Shown piece after piece: positions 7,672 to 16,210 of a DNA stretch of 64,000 bases. Each line of letters begins with the position of its first letter. Within the stretch, counting starts at the first letter, position 1. Below the pieces are notes generated by a model. That model was given only the letters and a program-made list of their open reading frames with translations. It searched no databases and was not told the DNA's origin. Source of the DNA: Variovorax sp. PAMC 28711 (GTDB lineage Bacteria > Pseudomonadota > Gammaproteobacteria > Burkholderiales > Burkholderiaceae_C); the NCBI RefSeq assembly GCF_001577265.1, contig NZ_CP014517.1:3446501-3510500 (forward strand). Reading direction: 5' to 3'. A program made the translations under genes and the position numbers.

Positions 7672-9495
7672 ATGCGCGAACCGGGGCCCAGCGCCGGCGC
7701 GGCAGTCGATCCTTCGCTCGACGCGCGGGTGCTGCGGGAGCACGTCGCCAGCATCTACTACATCTACAACGCGACGCTGGTGGCGCGCGTGGTGTTCGGG
7801 CTGGTGCTCGGCGCATTTCTGTACAGCCAGCTGCAAACGATGGCCGTCGTGGTGCTCATCGGCGGGTACATGCTGCTGTACCTTTGCCTGGCGCTTTTTT
7901 CGCGGCGCTGGTCGCCCAGCGTGCCGGACGCCGACAGCGCGCGCTGGGCCCGGCGCATCACCGGCACGGTCGTCGTGCTGGGCATCGCCGACGCGTTGGC
8001 GCCCTGGTTCTTCGTGACCACCGACAACCTGCCGGTGACGGCGGTCCTGGTGGTGGTGATGCTGGGCAACTGCGCGCGTGCGGTGCAGTCGCTTCGCCCC
8101 ATCAAGGCCGCGATGCTCGGCTACACGCTGCCGATGATGCTCGGCCTGATCTCCGCGCTGGTCTGGCGCGGCGGCGCACCCCATCTATTCCTGGCCGGCT
8201 TCGTGGCCATTTATCTCACGATGATCCTGCGGGTGGGCGTGCGCGAGCACCAGCAGCTGACCGATGCGTTGCTGCTGCGCTTCGAGTACGAGGCGCTGGC
8301 CGTGCAGTTTCGCGAGCAGGTCGCGGCGACCGAGCGCGCGAGCAATGAGAAAACCCGATTTCTCGCGACCGCGAGCCACGACCTGCGGCAGCCCGTGCAT
8401 GCCATCGCGCTCTTCGGCGCCGCGCTGCAAAACGCATTGCGCGACCGCCCCGAAGGCCAGAACGCGGAGCGGCTGATGCGCGCGGTGAACGTGCTAGGCA
8501 GTTCGCTCGACACGATGCTCGACGTGTCGCGTCTCGATGCCGGTGTCGTCACGTCGGCGCCCGAGCCGGTGCAGCTCGATGCGCTGTTCCTGTCGCTCAA
8601 TCATGTGTACTCGGCGCAGGCCGAAGAAAAAGAGCTCCAGCTGCGGCTGCGCGCCAGCGGGCTCTGGGTGCGCAGCGATCGGCAGCTGCTGTCGCGCATG
8701 CTGTCGAACCTGATCGACAACGCGCTCAAGTACACGCCGGCGGGCGGCGTCACGGTGGTCGCACGCGCTCGCGGCGACCGGGTGTGGATCGATGTGCGCG
8801 ACACCGGCATGGGGATCCCGGCCGAGCAGCTGGGCCGCATCTTCGACGAGTTCTATCAGGTCGAAAACCGGGGGCGCGACCGCACGCGGGGACTGGGCAT
8901 CGGGCTGTCGATCGTGCAGCGCCTGTCGCGCCTGCTGGGCCATCCGGTCGAGGTCAGGTCGGTCGTCGGGCGCGGGAGCCTGTTTCGCATCGTGCTGCCA
9001 GCCGATCGCCCGGTGGCGGGCAGCGCGTTCGGCCCGCGCCATCAGGCGGTGGATGTGCACGAGAGCGCACGCATCGCGAAGGACGCGCTCCCGCGGCACG
9101 TGATGGTCATCGACGACGAGGTCGACATCCGGGAAGCGATGTGCGCGGTGCTGGCCATCTGGTCGATCGAATCGACCGTTGCCGCCGACGAAGCCACGGC
9201 CACCGCGCTGCTGGCCGAAGCCGCAGCGCGTGGCGAGCCGGTCGACATGCTCATTTGCGACTACCGCCTGCCCGATGACGTGAGCGGCCTGGCTGTCGGG
9301 CTGCGCCTGCGCGAACGCTTCGGCGTCGAGCGGCCGTTGTTGCTGATCACCGGCGACACGGCGCCCGACCGGCTTCAGCAGGCGCGGCTGTCGGGCGTGC
9401 CGGTGCTGTTTAAGCCGGTGTCGGCGCGGTCGTTGCTGCGCGAACTCGCGGGCCTGGCCGCACCGATCACTCGGCCGCGACGTTCGCCGCCTTGA
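7672..9495 (+). CDS. Membrane-bound hybrid histidine kinase with C-terminal receiver
   Basis: The 607-residue protein starts with a block of about six transmembrane segments (roughly residues 35-200). A HisKA domain follows with the H-box ATASHDLRQPVHA (His236 predicted as autophosphorylation site), then a HATPase_c domain with LIDNALKYTP, DTGMGIP and GLGIGLSIVQR. The protein ends in a receiver domain with phospho-acceptor Asp530 in LICDYRLPDD. The short loops and lack of a large periplasmic domain suggest it senses something within or near the membrane. The start at 7672 was preferred to the longer frame, which overlaps the response-regulator gene. The C-terminus overlaps the convergent Bug gene by about 29 bases. 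It almost certainly pairs with the upstream regulator. Confidence 0.9.
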   Translation: MREPGPSAGAAVDPSLDARVLREHVASIYYIYNATLVARVVFGLVLGAFLYSQLQTMAVVVLIGGYMLLYLCLALFSRRWSPSVPDADSARWARRITGTVVVLGIADALAPWFFVTTDNLPVTAVLVVVMLGNCARAVQSLRPIKAAMLGYTLPMMLGLISALVWRGGAPHLFLAGFVAIYLTMILRVGVREHQQLTDALLLRFEYEALAVQFREQVAATERASNEKTRFLATASHDLRQPVHAIALFGAALQNALRDRPEGQNAERLMRAVNVLGSSLDTMLDVSRLDAGVVTSAPEPVQLDALFLSLNHVYSAQAEEKELQLRLRASGLWVRSDRQLLSRMLSNLIDNALKYTPAGGVTVVARARGDRVWIDVRDTGMGIPAEQLGRIFDEFYQVENRGRDRTRGLGIGLSIVQRLSRLLGHPVEVRSVVGRGSLFRIVLPADRPVAGSAFGPRHQAVDVHESARIAKDALPRHVMVIDDEVDIREAMCAVLAIWSIESTVAADEATATALLAEAAARGEPVDMLICDYRLPDDVSGLAVGLRLRERFGVERPLLLITGDTAPDRLQQARLSGVPVLFKPVSARSLLRELAGLAAPITRPRRSPP

Positions 9496-10462
9496 CCAGC
9501 CGCGCGTAGCGTTCTTCCTCGGCCTTGAAGAACTGCGCCGAGGCTTCCGGCGTCAGGGGGTTGATGAGGTTGTCCTGCCGGGCCATCGCTTCCTTGGTTT
9601 CAGGCATCGCGAAGGCTGCGACCACGGCTGCGTTCAGGCGCTTCACTTCCGCGGGTGGCATCCTGGCGGGGCCGATCAGCGCGAACCAGCCGGCCACGTC
9701 GACGTCCGGGAAGCCTTGCTCGGCGATGGTCGGCACGTCGGGCAGCGACGGCACCCGCTGCTTGCCCATGATGCCGATGGCGCGCAGCTGGCCGCTCTTC
9801 AGCTGACCCTGCACCGCAGGCACCGCGACCACGCCCATCTCGACCTGGCCGCCGATGATGTCGGCCACCATCGGGCCCGTGCCCTTGTACGGGATGTGAC
9901 GTACCTGCGCGCCGGCCGCCTCGACGAACATCGCACCGGCCAGATGAATGATGGTGCCGTTGCCCGACGATGCGTAGTTGTAGCCATCGGGCTTCGCCTT
10001 GAGCAGCGCCTGCAGTTCCTTCGCGTTCTTCGCCGGCACCTTCGGATTGACCACCAGCACGAAGGGCGTGGCGCCGATCACCGAAATCGGCGTGACGTCG
10101 GCGAGCGCATCGAACGGCATCTTCTTGAAGACGCTCGGATTCACCACATGGTTGTTGGACACCACGCCGAGCGTCTGGCCGTCGGGCGCCGCGCGCACCA
10201 CGGTCTGTGTGCCGGTGATGCCGCCGGCGCCCGGCTGGTTGTCGATCACCACGGCCTGGCCGCCGAGCGCCTTGGTGAGCGAGGGCAGCGCGGCCCGCAT
10301 GATGGTGTCGACGCCGGAGCCGGCACTGACCGGCAGCACAAGGCGCAGCGGCTTGCCGGGGTCGGCGGCGCGCACCGCGGTGGTGGTCGCGGCGGCGCCG
10401 GCCACGAGAAGGGAAGCGGCCATCAGCCCGGTCAGGCGTCGGCGGGAAATCACTGCAGTCAT
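9467..10462 (-). CDS. Bug-family (tripartite tricarboxylate transporter) periplasmic solute receptor
   Basis: The 331-residue protein has an N-terminal signal peptide (RRRLTGLMAASLLVAGAAA, probable Tat/Sec-type). The Bug/TctC fold follows, with the family phrases VDTIMRAALPSLTKALG, VIDNQPGAGGITGTQ and YNYASSGNGTIIHLAG. These proteins bind carboxylates or related small molecules in the periplasm and are very numerous in Burkholderiales, mostly without a linked TctAB permease; none is seen here. It is the last gene of a minus-strand unit with a CoA-transferase and an HMG-CoA-lyase-like enzyme, so it likely captures the acid those enzymes degrade. The ligand cannot be predicted. Confidence 0.9.
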   Translation of the reverse strand: MTAVISRRRLTGLMAASLLVAGAAATTTAVRAADPGKPLRLVLPVSAGSGVDTIMRAALPSLTKALGGQAVVIDNQPGAGGITGTQTVVRAAPDGQTLGVVSNNHVVNPSVFKKMPFDALADVTPISVIGATPFVLVVNPKVPAKNAKELQALLKAKPDGYNYASSGNGTIIHLAGAMFVEAAGAQVRHIPYKGTGPMVADIIGGQVEMGVVAVPAVQGQLKSGQLRAIGIMGKQRVPSLPDVPTIAEQGFPDVDVAGWFALIGPARMPPAEVKRLNAAVVAAFAMPETKEAMARQDNLINPLTPEASAQFFKAEEERYARLVKAANVAAE

Positions 10463-10496
10463 GGTTTTGTCTCCGTGGGTTTTCAGGGTTCAGGTC

Positions 10497-11657
10497 TCAG
10501 GCGGGCACGTGGCTCTTGCGGCTTTCGAGACCCGCCAGGATCTCTTCGGTGTGCTGGCCGACGGCCGGCAGCGCACTGCGCACGCCGGGCCGGTGGCCGC
10601 CCATCAGCAACGGCAGCAGCACGACGTCAGTCATGCTGCCGTCGTCGCACTCCATCGGCACGAGGCCGCCGCTGGCTTTCAGGTGCGGGTCGTCTGCGAG
10701 CTGGTCGGGCCGCACGATCGGCGCGTAGGGGATGCCTGCAGCTTCGAGCTTCGGCGACAGCTCGTCGACGCGATGGCGCTGGAGGATTTCGCCCAGGCGC
10801 TGCAGCAATGCCGGGCGCACGGCCACGCGCATCGCGTTGTTGGCCAGCGCGGGATCGGCCGCGAGCTCGGGCGCCTCGATCACGCGGCACAGCGTGAGGA
10901 ACTGCTTGTCGCTCACCGCGCCGATGAAGAGCTGCTCGCCATCGGCCAGCGTGAACACGTCGTACACACTCCAGGCCGACACGCGCGAGGGCATCGGCGG
11001 CGGCGGCTCGCCCGTCATCGCGTACTGCTGCATGTGTTGCGAGGAAAGGAACACGCAGTTCTCGAACAGCGCGCTCTGCACTTCCTGGCCGCGACCGGTG
11101 CGCTCGCGCTCGCGCAGTGCCGCCAGCACGCCGATGGCGCCGAACATGCCGCCCATGATGTCGTTGACCGACGTGCCGGCCCGCAGCGGCCGGCCGATCG
11201 GGCCGGTCATGTACGAGAGACCGCCCATCATCTGCACGACTTCATCGAGCGCCAGACGGTTCTCGTACGGGCCGGGCAGGAAGCCCTTGTGCGTGACGTA
11301 GATGAGCTTCGGAAACTGCTTCGACAGCGTCTCGTAGTCGAGGCCGAAACTCGCCATGAGGCCGGGGCGAAAGTTTTCGAGCACCACGTCGCACTGGCCG
11401 GCGAGCTCGGCCGCGGTGGCGCGGCCCTCGTCGGTGCCGATGTCGATGACGACGCTCTTCTTGTTCCGGTTGAAGCTGCGAAAGAAGCCGATGCCCAGGC
11501 CCGGCAACTTGCGCGTCTTGTCGCCGCCGGGCGGCTCGACCTTGATGACTTCGGCGCCGAGGTCGGCCAGGATCATTCCGCAGGTCGGGCCCATCACCAT
11601 GTGCGTGAACTCGAGCACGCGAACGCCGGCGAGCGGCAGAATTTTTTCAGTGGGCAT
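10497..11657 (-). CDS. CaiB/BaiF (class III) CoA-transferase
   Basis: The 386-residue enzyme has the family hallmarks: LAGVRVLEFTHMVMGPTCGM at the N-terminus, LADLGAEVIKVEPPGGD, the RNKKSVVIDI stretch and LALDEVVQMMGGLSYMTG. The catalytic aspartate of this class is expected at the ENFRPG...YDE-like region; here it reads ENRLALDEV. Class III enzymes move CoA from a donor such as succinyl-CoA to a carboxylic acid in the cytoplasm. The start at 11657 (MPTEK) was preferred, as the longer frame runs through the upstream lyase gene. It lies eight bases after that gene, so acid activation followed by C-C cleavage is a plausible two-step pathway. The substrate is not identifiable from sequence. Confidence 0.9.
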   Translation of the reverse strand: MPTEKILPLAGVRVLEFTHMVMGPTCGMILADLGAEVIKVEPPGGDKTRKLPGLGIGFFRSFNRNKKSVVIDIGTDEGRATAAELAGQCDVVLENFRPGLMASFGLDYETLSKQFPKLIYVTHKGFLPGPYENRLALDEVVQMMGGLSYMTGPIGRPLRAGTSVNDIMGGMFGAIGVLAALRERERTGRGQEVQSALFENCVFLSSQHMQQYAMTGEPPPPMPSRVSAWSVYDVFTLADGEQLFIGAVSDKQFLTLCRVIEAPELAADPALANNAMRVAVRPALLQRLGEILQRHRVDELSPKLEAAGIPYAPIVRPDQLADDPHLKASGGLVPMECDDGSMTDVVLLPLLMGGHRPGVRSALPAVGQHTEEILAGLESRKSHVPA

Positions 11658-11665
11658 GGTGGCTT

Positions 11666-12613
11666 TCAGGCGAGAGCGTGGGCAGGAAAGGTCTTGGGCA
11701 GTCCGGCCTGCCAGAGCGAGCCGTGCAGCGTTTCGCCGGCCAGCCATTCGGCGACGCGCGCGCGCAGCGCCAGCAGCGGCTCGATGTCGATGCCGGTGGC
11801 GATTCCCATGCTGCCGAGCATGTAGGCCAGGTCTTCGGTCGACACGTTGCCGCTCGCGCCGGGCGCGTGCGGGCAGCCGCCGATGCCTGCCAGGCAGGCA
11901 TCGAAACGCGCCACGCCGACTTCGAGCGCGGCATACACGTTGGCCAGGCCGAGGCCACGCGTGTCGTGGAAATGGCCGCACCAGAAGCGCTTGCCGGCGA
12001 TCTTCACGGCGTCTTCGAAAAGGTCGCGCACCATGCCCGGGTCGGCGTAGCCGACGGTGTCGGCGAGGCTCACCCGGTCGGCGCCGGCATCGAGCAGCGC
12101 CTGCATCAGGCGCAGTACCTCCGCCTTGTCGACATGTCCCTGCAACGTACAGCCGAAGGCGGTGCCGACGCCGCCTTCGATCAGCGTTTTCGAGCCGGCC
12201 GCATCGCGTGCGGCACGGATCTTCGCGACCTCGGCGACCACATCGTCGGGCGTCTTGCGCAGGTTGGCCAGGCTGTGCGCGTGGCTGGCCGAGAGCGGCA
12301 CGATCATCAGGTCGGCTTCTTCGGCGATGGCGCTTTCGGCACCGCGCAGATTGGGCACCAGCACCGAGACGAAGAGGTCGGGGAAAGTCTTGGCATAGCC
12401 CATGAGCTCGGCAGTGTCGGCCAACTGGGGCAGCAGGCGCGCTGGCACGAAGGAGCCGACCTCGATCTCGCGCTGGCCGGCCGCGTAGGCGGCTGCGATC
12501 CATTCGCGCTTGCGCCCGGTCGGCAGGATGGTGGCGATGCTTTGAAGGCCGTCGCGCAGGCCGACCTCACGAATGACGGCGCGCGGTGGCAGCCGGGTGC
12601 TGGAAGGGGTCAT
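11666..12613 (-). CDS. Hydroxymethylglutaryl-CoA lyase family protein
   Basis: The 315-residue protein is a TIM-barrel lyase of the HMGL-like family. It has IREVGLRDGLQS at the first strand (catalytic Arg and metal-binding Asp), CGHFHDTRGLGLANV (metal-binding histidines in HFHD) and the conserved GIGGCPHAPGASGNVSTED loop with the active-site cysteine. The reaction class is retro-Claisen cleavage of a 3-hydroxyacyl-CoA, classically HMG-CoA to acetoacetate plus acetyl-CoA. The start at 12613 has AGGAG just upstream, whereas the longer frame start lacks one. It is the first gene of the operon with the CoA-transferase and Bug receptor, and it diverges from a LysR gene likely to control it. Confidence 0.9.
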   Translation of the reverse strand: MTPSSTRLPPRAVIREVGLRDGLQSIATILPTGRKREWIAAAYAAGQREIEVGSFVPARLLPQLADTAELMGYAKTFPDLFVSVLVPNLRGAESAIAEEADLMIVPLSASHAHSLANLRKTPDDVVAEVAKIRAARDAAGSKTLIEGGVGTAFGCTLQGHVDKAEVLRLMQALLDAGADRVSLADTVGYADPGMVRDLFEDAVKIAGKRFWCGHFHDTRGLGLANVYAALEVGVARFDACLAGIGGCPHAPGASGNVSTEDLAYMLGSMGIATGIDIEPLLALRARVAEWLAGETLHGSLWQAGLPKTFPAHALA

Positions 12614-12671
12614 GTCTTGTCTCCTGCACCGAACTTTAGGAGTTCCCATCCAAATCTAAAAGCGGTAATCT

Positions 12672-12688
12672 GGAACGCTTGCCGTTCC
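12672..12688. promoter_or_regulatory. Palindrome in the lyase/LysR divergent gap, candidate LysR operator
   Basis: GGAACG (12672-12677) and CGTTCC (12683-12688) form a perfect inverted repeat around a 5-base spacer. It sits in the 104-base gap between the divergent lyase operon and the LysR gene. A related half-site GGAGTTCC lies at about 12640-12647. Size and position fit an autoregulatory LysR-type site. No binding data are available. Confidence 0.45.
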
Positions 12689-12717
12689 TATCCGGAATGT
12701 CACCCCCCTGAAAGCCG

Positions 12718-13632
12718 ATGCGCGATCTCGACCTCACCACGCTGCGACTCTTCGTCACCGTCTGCGAGACGCGCAACATCGCGCGCGCCGGGGAGCTGCA
12801 CCATATCGTCGCGTCGGCCATCAGCAAGCGGCTCGCGCAACTCGAAGACACGGTAGGCCATCCGCTCGTCGAACGGCGGCGCCGCGGCGTGGTGCCGACC
12901 GCGGCTGGCGAACTCCTGCTCGAGCACGCGCGGGCCATGCTCGCAGGCGCCGACCGCGTGGCGCGCGACATGACCGCGTACGGCAGCGGCGTCAGAGGGC
13001 AAGTGCGCGTGCTCGCCACCGTGTCGTCGATCGCCGAGTTCCTGCCCGACGACATCGCCGATTTCCTGCAAGTGCCCGCGCACCGCGACATCCGCATCGA
13101 CATGGAAGAAGCGCTGAGCCGCGACCTGGTGCGCGGCATTCGCGAAGGCATCGCACCGGTGGGTGTCTGCTGGGACGCGGCTGATCTCGAAGGCCTCCAG
13201 ACGCGCGGCTACCGGCGCGACCATCTCGCGATCGTCGTGCATCCGTCGCACCCGATCGCCCGGCACAAGCGCGTGGCGTTCGGGCAGACGCTCGCCTTCG
13301 ACCACGTCGGGCTTCCCGCCTCCACGGCCGTGCACACCATGCTGGCGCGCGCCGCCGCGATCGCGGGCCAGCCGCTGAGTTACCGCGCGGTGGTCAGCAC
13401 CTTCGACGCCTCGCTGCGCTGCGTGCGTGCCAACCTGGGCATCGCGGTGGTGCCGCGCGAAGTGGCCGAGCCGGTGGCCGCGAGCCTCGGCGTCAAGGTG
13501 GTGCCGCTGACGGACAAGTGGGCGCAGCGGCGCTTCGCGCTCTGCTTTCGCGAAGAAGCCACGCTGTCGCCGGCGGCGCGGTTGTTGATCGCGCATCTGG
13601 CGGAACGCGTGAGCGCGCGGCGCGCTGTCTAG
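12718..13632 (+). CDS. LysR-family transcriptional regulator
   Basis: The 304-residue protein has a complete N-terminal helix-turn-helix (LTTLRLFVTVCETRNIARAG then SAISKRLAQLEDTVGHPL) and the linker VPTAAGELLLEHAR. The C-terminal effector domain starts at GQVRVLATVSSIAEFLP. It diverges from the lyase/CoA-transferase/Bug operon and shares a 104-base regulatory gap with it, so it is the probable regulator of that catabolic operon. Its coding sequence overlaps the convergent Lrp gene by four bases (CTAG, each strand reading TAG), leaving no room for a terminator between them. Confidence 0.9.
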   Translation: MRDLDLTTLRLFVTVCETRNIARAGELHHIVASAISKRLAQLEDTVGHPLVERRRRGVVPTAAGELLLEHARAMLAGADRVARDMTAYGSGVRGQVRVLATVSSIAEFLPDDIADFLQVPAHRDIRIDMEEALSRDLVRGIREGIAPVGVCWDAADLEGLQTRGYRRDHLAIVVHPSHPIARHKRVAFGQTLAFDHVGLPASTAVHTMLARAAAIAGQPLSYRAVVSTFDASLRCVRANLGIAVVPREVAEPVAASLGVKVVPLTDKWAQRRFALCFREEATLSPAARLLIAHLAERVSARRAV

Positions 13633-14111
13633 ATCGGCAGCGCCGTCGTGCTCTTCACCCGGTCGAGCACGAAGCTGGTCTTGCAGTCCTGCACGCTCGG
13701 GTGCTTGAGCAGCGTGTCCATCACGAAGCGCGAGTAGTGCGCCATGTCGGCGACCACCACGCGCAGCAGGTAGTCCATTTCACCGGTGAGCGATGCGCAC
13801 TCCACCACTTCGGGCCAGCCCTGGATCGACGCGCGAAAGGCGTCCATCGGGCTGCGCTTGTGGCTTTCGCTGTGCTTCTCGAGCCGCACGTTGATGTACG
13901 CGGTGAGCGCGAGGCCGACGCGCTCGGGGCGCAGCAGTGCGACGTAGCCGGCGATCACGCCGGCCTCTTCGAGTCGCTTCACTCGCCGCAATGTGGCCGA
14001 GGAAGACAGGCTGACCTGCGAGGCGAGTTCGTCGTAGGTGGCGCGACCGTTGGCCTGGAGCGCGCGAAGCACGCGCAGATCGATGGCATCGAGTTGGGGG
14101 GTGGCGTTCAT
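13629..14111 (-). CDS. Lrp/AsnC-family regulator, divergent from hppD
   Basis: The 160-residue protein has an N-terminal Lrp helix-turn-helix (LDAIDLRVLRALQANGRATY then SSSATLRRVKRLEEAGVI). The C-terminal RAM (amino-acid-binding) domain has VVECASLTGEMDYLLRVVV and ends FVLDRVKSTTALPI. Lrp-type regulators act as DNA-wrapping oligomers whose affinity changes with an amino acid. The gene diverges from hppD-phhA across a 120-base gap containing inverted repeats, so regulation of phenylalanine/tyrosine catabolism in response to an aromatic amino acid is likely. The start at 14111 gives the usual family length; the much longer frame reported over hppD is an antisense artefact. Confidence 0.92.
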   Translation of the reverse strand: MNATPQLDAIDLRVLRALQANGRATYDELASQVSLSSSATLRRVKRLEEAGVIAGYVALLRPERVGLALTAYINVRLEKHSESHKRSPMDAFRASIQGWPEVVECASLTGEMDYLLRVVVADMAHYSRFVMDTLLKHPSVQDCKTSFVLDRVKSTTALPI

Positions 14112-14123
14112 GGCTTCGATCTT

Positions 14124-14136
14124 GCAGGATTCCTGC
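14124..14136. promoter_or_regulatory. Inverted repeat GCAGGA-T-TCCTGC, candidate Lrp-type operator
   Basis: A perfect 6-1-6 palindrome lies 12 bases upstream of the Lrp-type gene start and about 95 bases upstream of hppD. A looser related element TGCAGTAATTCTG is at 14164-14176. The spacing of about four helical turns between them suits cooperative Lrp-like binding. This is a sequence observation; binding is inferred. Confidence 0.5.
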
Positions 14137-14231
14137 GTCGATGACGCGGTGATCGGGCGAACTTGCAGTAATTCTGTGCGCCATGGGTCTAGCATTCCTT
14201 CACCACCCCACCTTCGAATCTGGAGACACCG

Positions 14232-15320
14232 ATGACTGATCTTTTCGAGAATCCCATGGGCCTGATGGGCTTCGAATTCATCGAATTCGCTTCGCCGACA
14301 CCTGGTCTGCTGGAGCCGGTGTTCGAGCAACTCGGATTTGTTCTGGTCGCCAAGCACCGCTCGAAAGACGTGGTGCTCTATCGCCAGAACGACATCAACT
14401 TCATCATCAACCGCGAGCCGAACAGCCCCGCGGCGTACTTCGCGGCCGAGCATGGCCCGTCGGCCTGCGGCATGGCGTTCCGGGTGAAGGACGCGCACAA
14501 GGCGTACAAGCTCGCGCTCGAACGCGGCGCCCAGCCGATCGAAATCGCCACCGGTCCGATGGAGCTTCGCCTGCCTGCGATCAAGGGCATCGGCGGCGCG
14601 CCGCTGTACCTGATCGACCGTTTCGAAGACGGCAAGTCGATCTACGACATCGACTTCGAATTCGTCGAGGGTGTCGACCGCCGTCCGGCCGGCCATGGCC
14701 TGAACCTCATCGATCACCTCACGCACAACGTGTACCGCGGCCGCATGGCGTTCTGGGCCGACTTCTACGAGAAGCTCTTCAACTTCCGCGAGATCCGCTA
14801 CTTCGACATCAAGGGCGAATACACCGGCCTGACCTCGAAGGCGATGACGGCGCCCGACGGCAAGATCCGCATTCCGCTGAACGAAGAAGCCAAGAAGGGC
14901 GGCGGCCAGATCGAGGAATTCCTGATGCAGTTCAACGGCGAAGGCATCCAGCACATCGCCCTGATCTGCGACAACCTGCAGGAAACGGTCGACAAGCTCG
15001 CGCTGGCCGGCGTTCCGCTCGCGACCGCGCCCAACGACGTGTACTACGAGATGCTCGACACGCGCCTGCCGGGCCACGGCCACAACATTCCCGACCTGCA
15101 GACCCGCGGCATCCTGATGGACGGCACCACCGAGGGCGGGCATCCGCGCCTGTTGCTGCAAATCTTTTCGCAGCCGGCGCTCGGTCCGGTGTTCTTCGAA
15201 TTCATCCAGCGCCAGGGCGACTACAGCGAAGGTTTCGGCGAAGGCAACTTCAAGGCGCTGTTTGAGTCGCTCGAGCGCGACCAGATCCGCCGCGGCGTGC
15301 TGGACGCCGCCGAGGCCTGA
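14232..15320 (+). CDS. hppD: 4-hydroxyphenylpyruvate dioxygenase
   Basis: The 362-residue cytoplasmic enzyme converts 4-hydroxyphenylpyruvate to homogentisate, the second step of tyrosine catabolism, using a non-haem Fe(II). Two vicinal-oxygen-chelate domains are visible. The N-terminal one begins [15 protein letters not shown]. The C-terminal one has LIDHLTHNV (first iron His), [11 protein letters not shown] (second His) and the C-terminal [20 protein letters not shown] (iron Glu in FFEF), then [15 protein letters not shown]. Length is typical of bacterial enzymes. It is followed two bases later by phhA, forming a phenylalanine-to-homogentisate unit, though the transaminase and homogentisate dioxygenase are not in the window. 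An Lrp-type gene diverges upstream. Confidence 0.96.
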   Translation: MTDLFENPMGLMGFEFIEFASPTPGLLEPVFEQLGFVLVAKHRSKDVVLYRQNDINFIINREPNSPAAYFAAEHGPSACGMAFRVKDAHKAYKLALERGAQPIEIATGPMELRLPAIKGIGGAPLYLIDRFEDGKSIYDIDFEFVEGVDRRPAGHGLNLIDHLTHNVYRGRMAFWADFYEKLFNFREIRYFDIKGEYTGLTSKAMTAPDGKIRIPLNEEAKKGGGQIEEFLMQFNGEGIQHIALICDNLQETVDKLALAGVPLATAPNDVYYEMLDTRLPGHGHNIPDLQTRGILMDGTTEGGHPRLLLQIFSQPALGPVFFEFIQRQGDYSEGFGEGNFKALFESLERDQIRRGVLDAAEA

Positions 15321-15322
15321 GC

Positions 15323-16204
15323 ATGCTGGCCGCCGAAGCGACCAAACACGGGCTCGCGGCCGGCGATGCAGCCCGGCCCGCGCGTGCCGACTGGACCATC
15401 GACCAGGGCTGGGAGCGCTATACGCCGGCGGAGCACGCGGTGTGGAAGACGTTGTTCGAACGGCAGACGAAATTGCTGCCGGGCCGCGCGTGCGACGAGT
15501 TCGTCGAGGGCATGAAGAACCTGCCGATCGGCGCCGACGAAATCCCCGACTTCCGGCGGCTGAGCGAGGTGCTGATGCAGCGCACCGGCTGGCAAGTCGT
15601 CGCGGTGCCGGGGCTGGTGCCCGATGAAGTGTTCTTCGAGCACCTGGCGAACCGGCGTTTCCCGTCGGGCCAGTTCATCCGGCGCGCCGACCAGCTCGAC
15701 TATCTTGAAGAACCCGACGTGTTCCACGATGTCTTCGGCCATGTGCCGATGCTCATGAACCCGGCCATCGCCGACTACATCCAGGCCTACGGGCAGGGCG
15801 GGTTGCGTGCGCAGAAGCTCGGCGTGCTCGACAAGCTGGCGCGCGTGTACTGGTACACGGTGGAGTTCGGCCTGGTGCAGCAAAAGGACGGTCTGCGCAT
15901 CTACGGCGCGGGCATCGCATCGTCGCGCACCGAGAGCGTGTTCGCGCTGGACGATGCCTCGCCGAACCGCATCGCCTTTGACCTGGAACGCGTGATGCGT
16001 ACGCACTACCGCATCGACGATTTCCAGGAGAGCTACTTCGTCATCGAGAACCTCGAGCGTCTGCTCGAACTCGCGCAGATCGATTTCGGGCCGCTGTATG
16101 CGCGCATCGAAGGCCAGCCGGAATTCCAGCCCGGCGATGTGCTGGCGACCGACACGGTCCTCTCGCGCGGCACCGGCCGCTACCACGGCGCCACGCGCGC
16201 CTGA
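15323..16204 (+). CDS. phhA: Phenylalanine 4-monooxygenase
   Basis: The 293-residue enzyme hydroxylates phenylalanine to tyrosine with tetrahydropterin and a mononuclear iron. The catalytic core shows the signature PDVFHDVFGHVPML containing the two iron-binding histidines, and YWYTVEFGLV before the acidic ligand region. Bacterial enzymes lack the mammalian regulatory ACT domain, which matches the length here. It starts two bases after hppD and is probably co-transcribed. The recycling enzyme pterin-4a-carbinolamine dehydratase (phhB) is not next to it. The stop is seven bases from the convergent MFS gene. Confidence 0.95.
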   Translation: MLAAEATKHGLAAGDAARPARADWTIDQGWERYTPAEHAVWKTLFERQTKLLPGRACDEFVEGMKNLPIGADEIPDFRRLSEVLMQRTGWQVVAVPGLVPDEVFFEHLANRRFPSGQFIRRADQLDYLEEPDVFHDVFGHVPMLMNPAIADYIQAYGQGGLRAQKLGVLDKLARVYWYTVEFGLVQQKDGLRIYGAGIASSRTESVFALDDASPNRIAFDLERVMRTHYRIDDFQESYFVIENLERLLELAQIDFGPLYARIEGQPEFQPGDVLATDTVLSRGTGRYHGATRA

Positions 16205-16210
16205 AGCAAC

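Noticed and set aside
13629..15161. 510-codon minus-strand frame across hppD
   Set aside because: Only the last 160 codons encode a protein (the Lrp-type regulator from 14111). The rest is antisense to the well-conserved hppD.
14232..16204. hppD/phhA as a source of the PYP chromophore
   Set aside because: They act on phenylalanine and tyrosine but do not make p-coumarate. They are 10 kb away with their own regulator, so no functional link to pyp is claimed.
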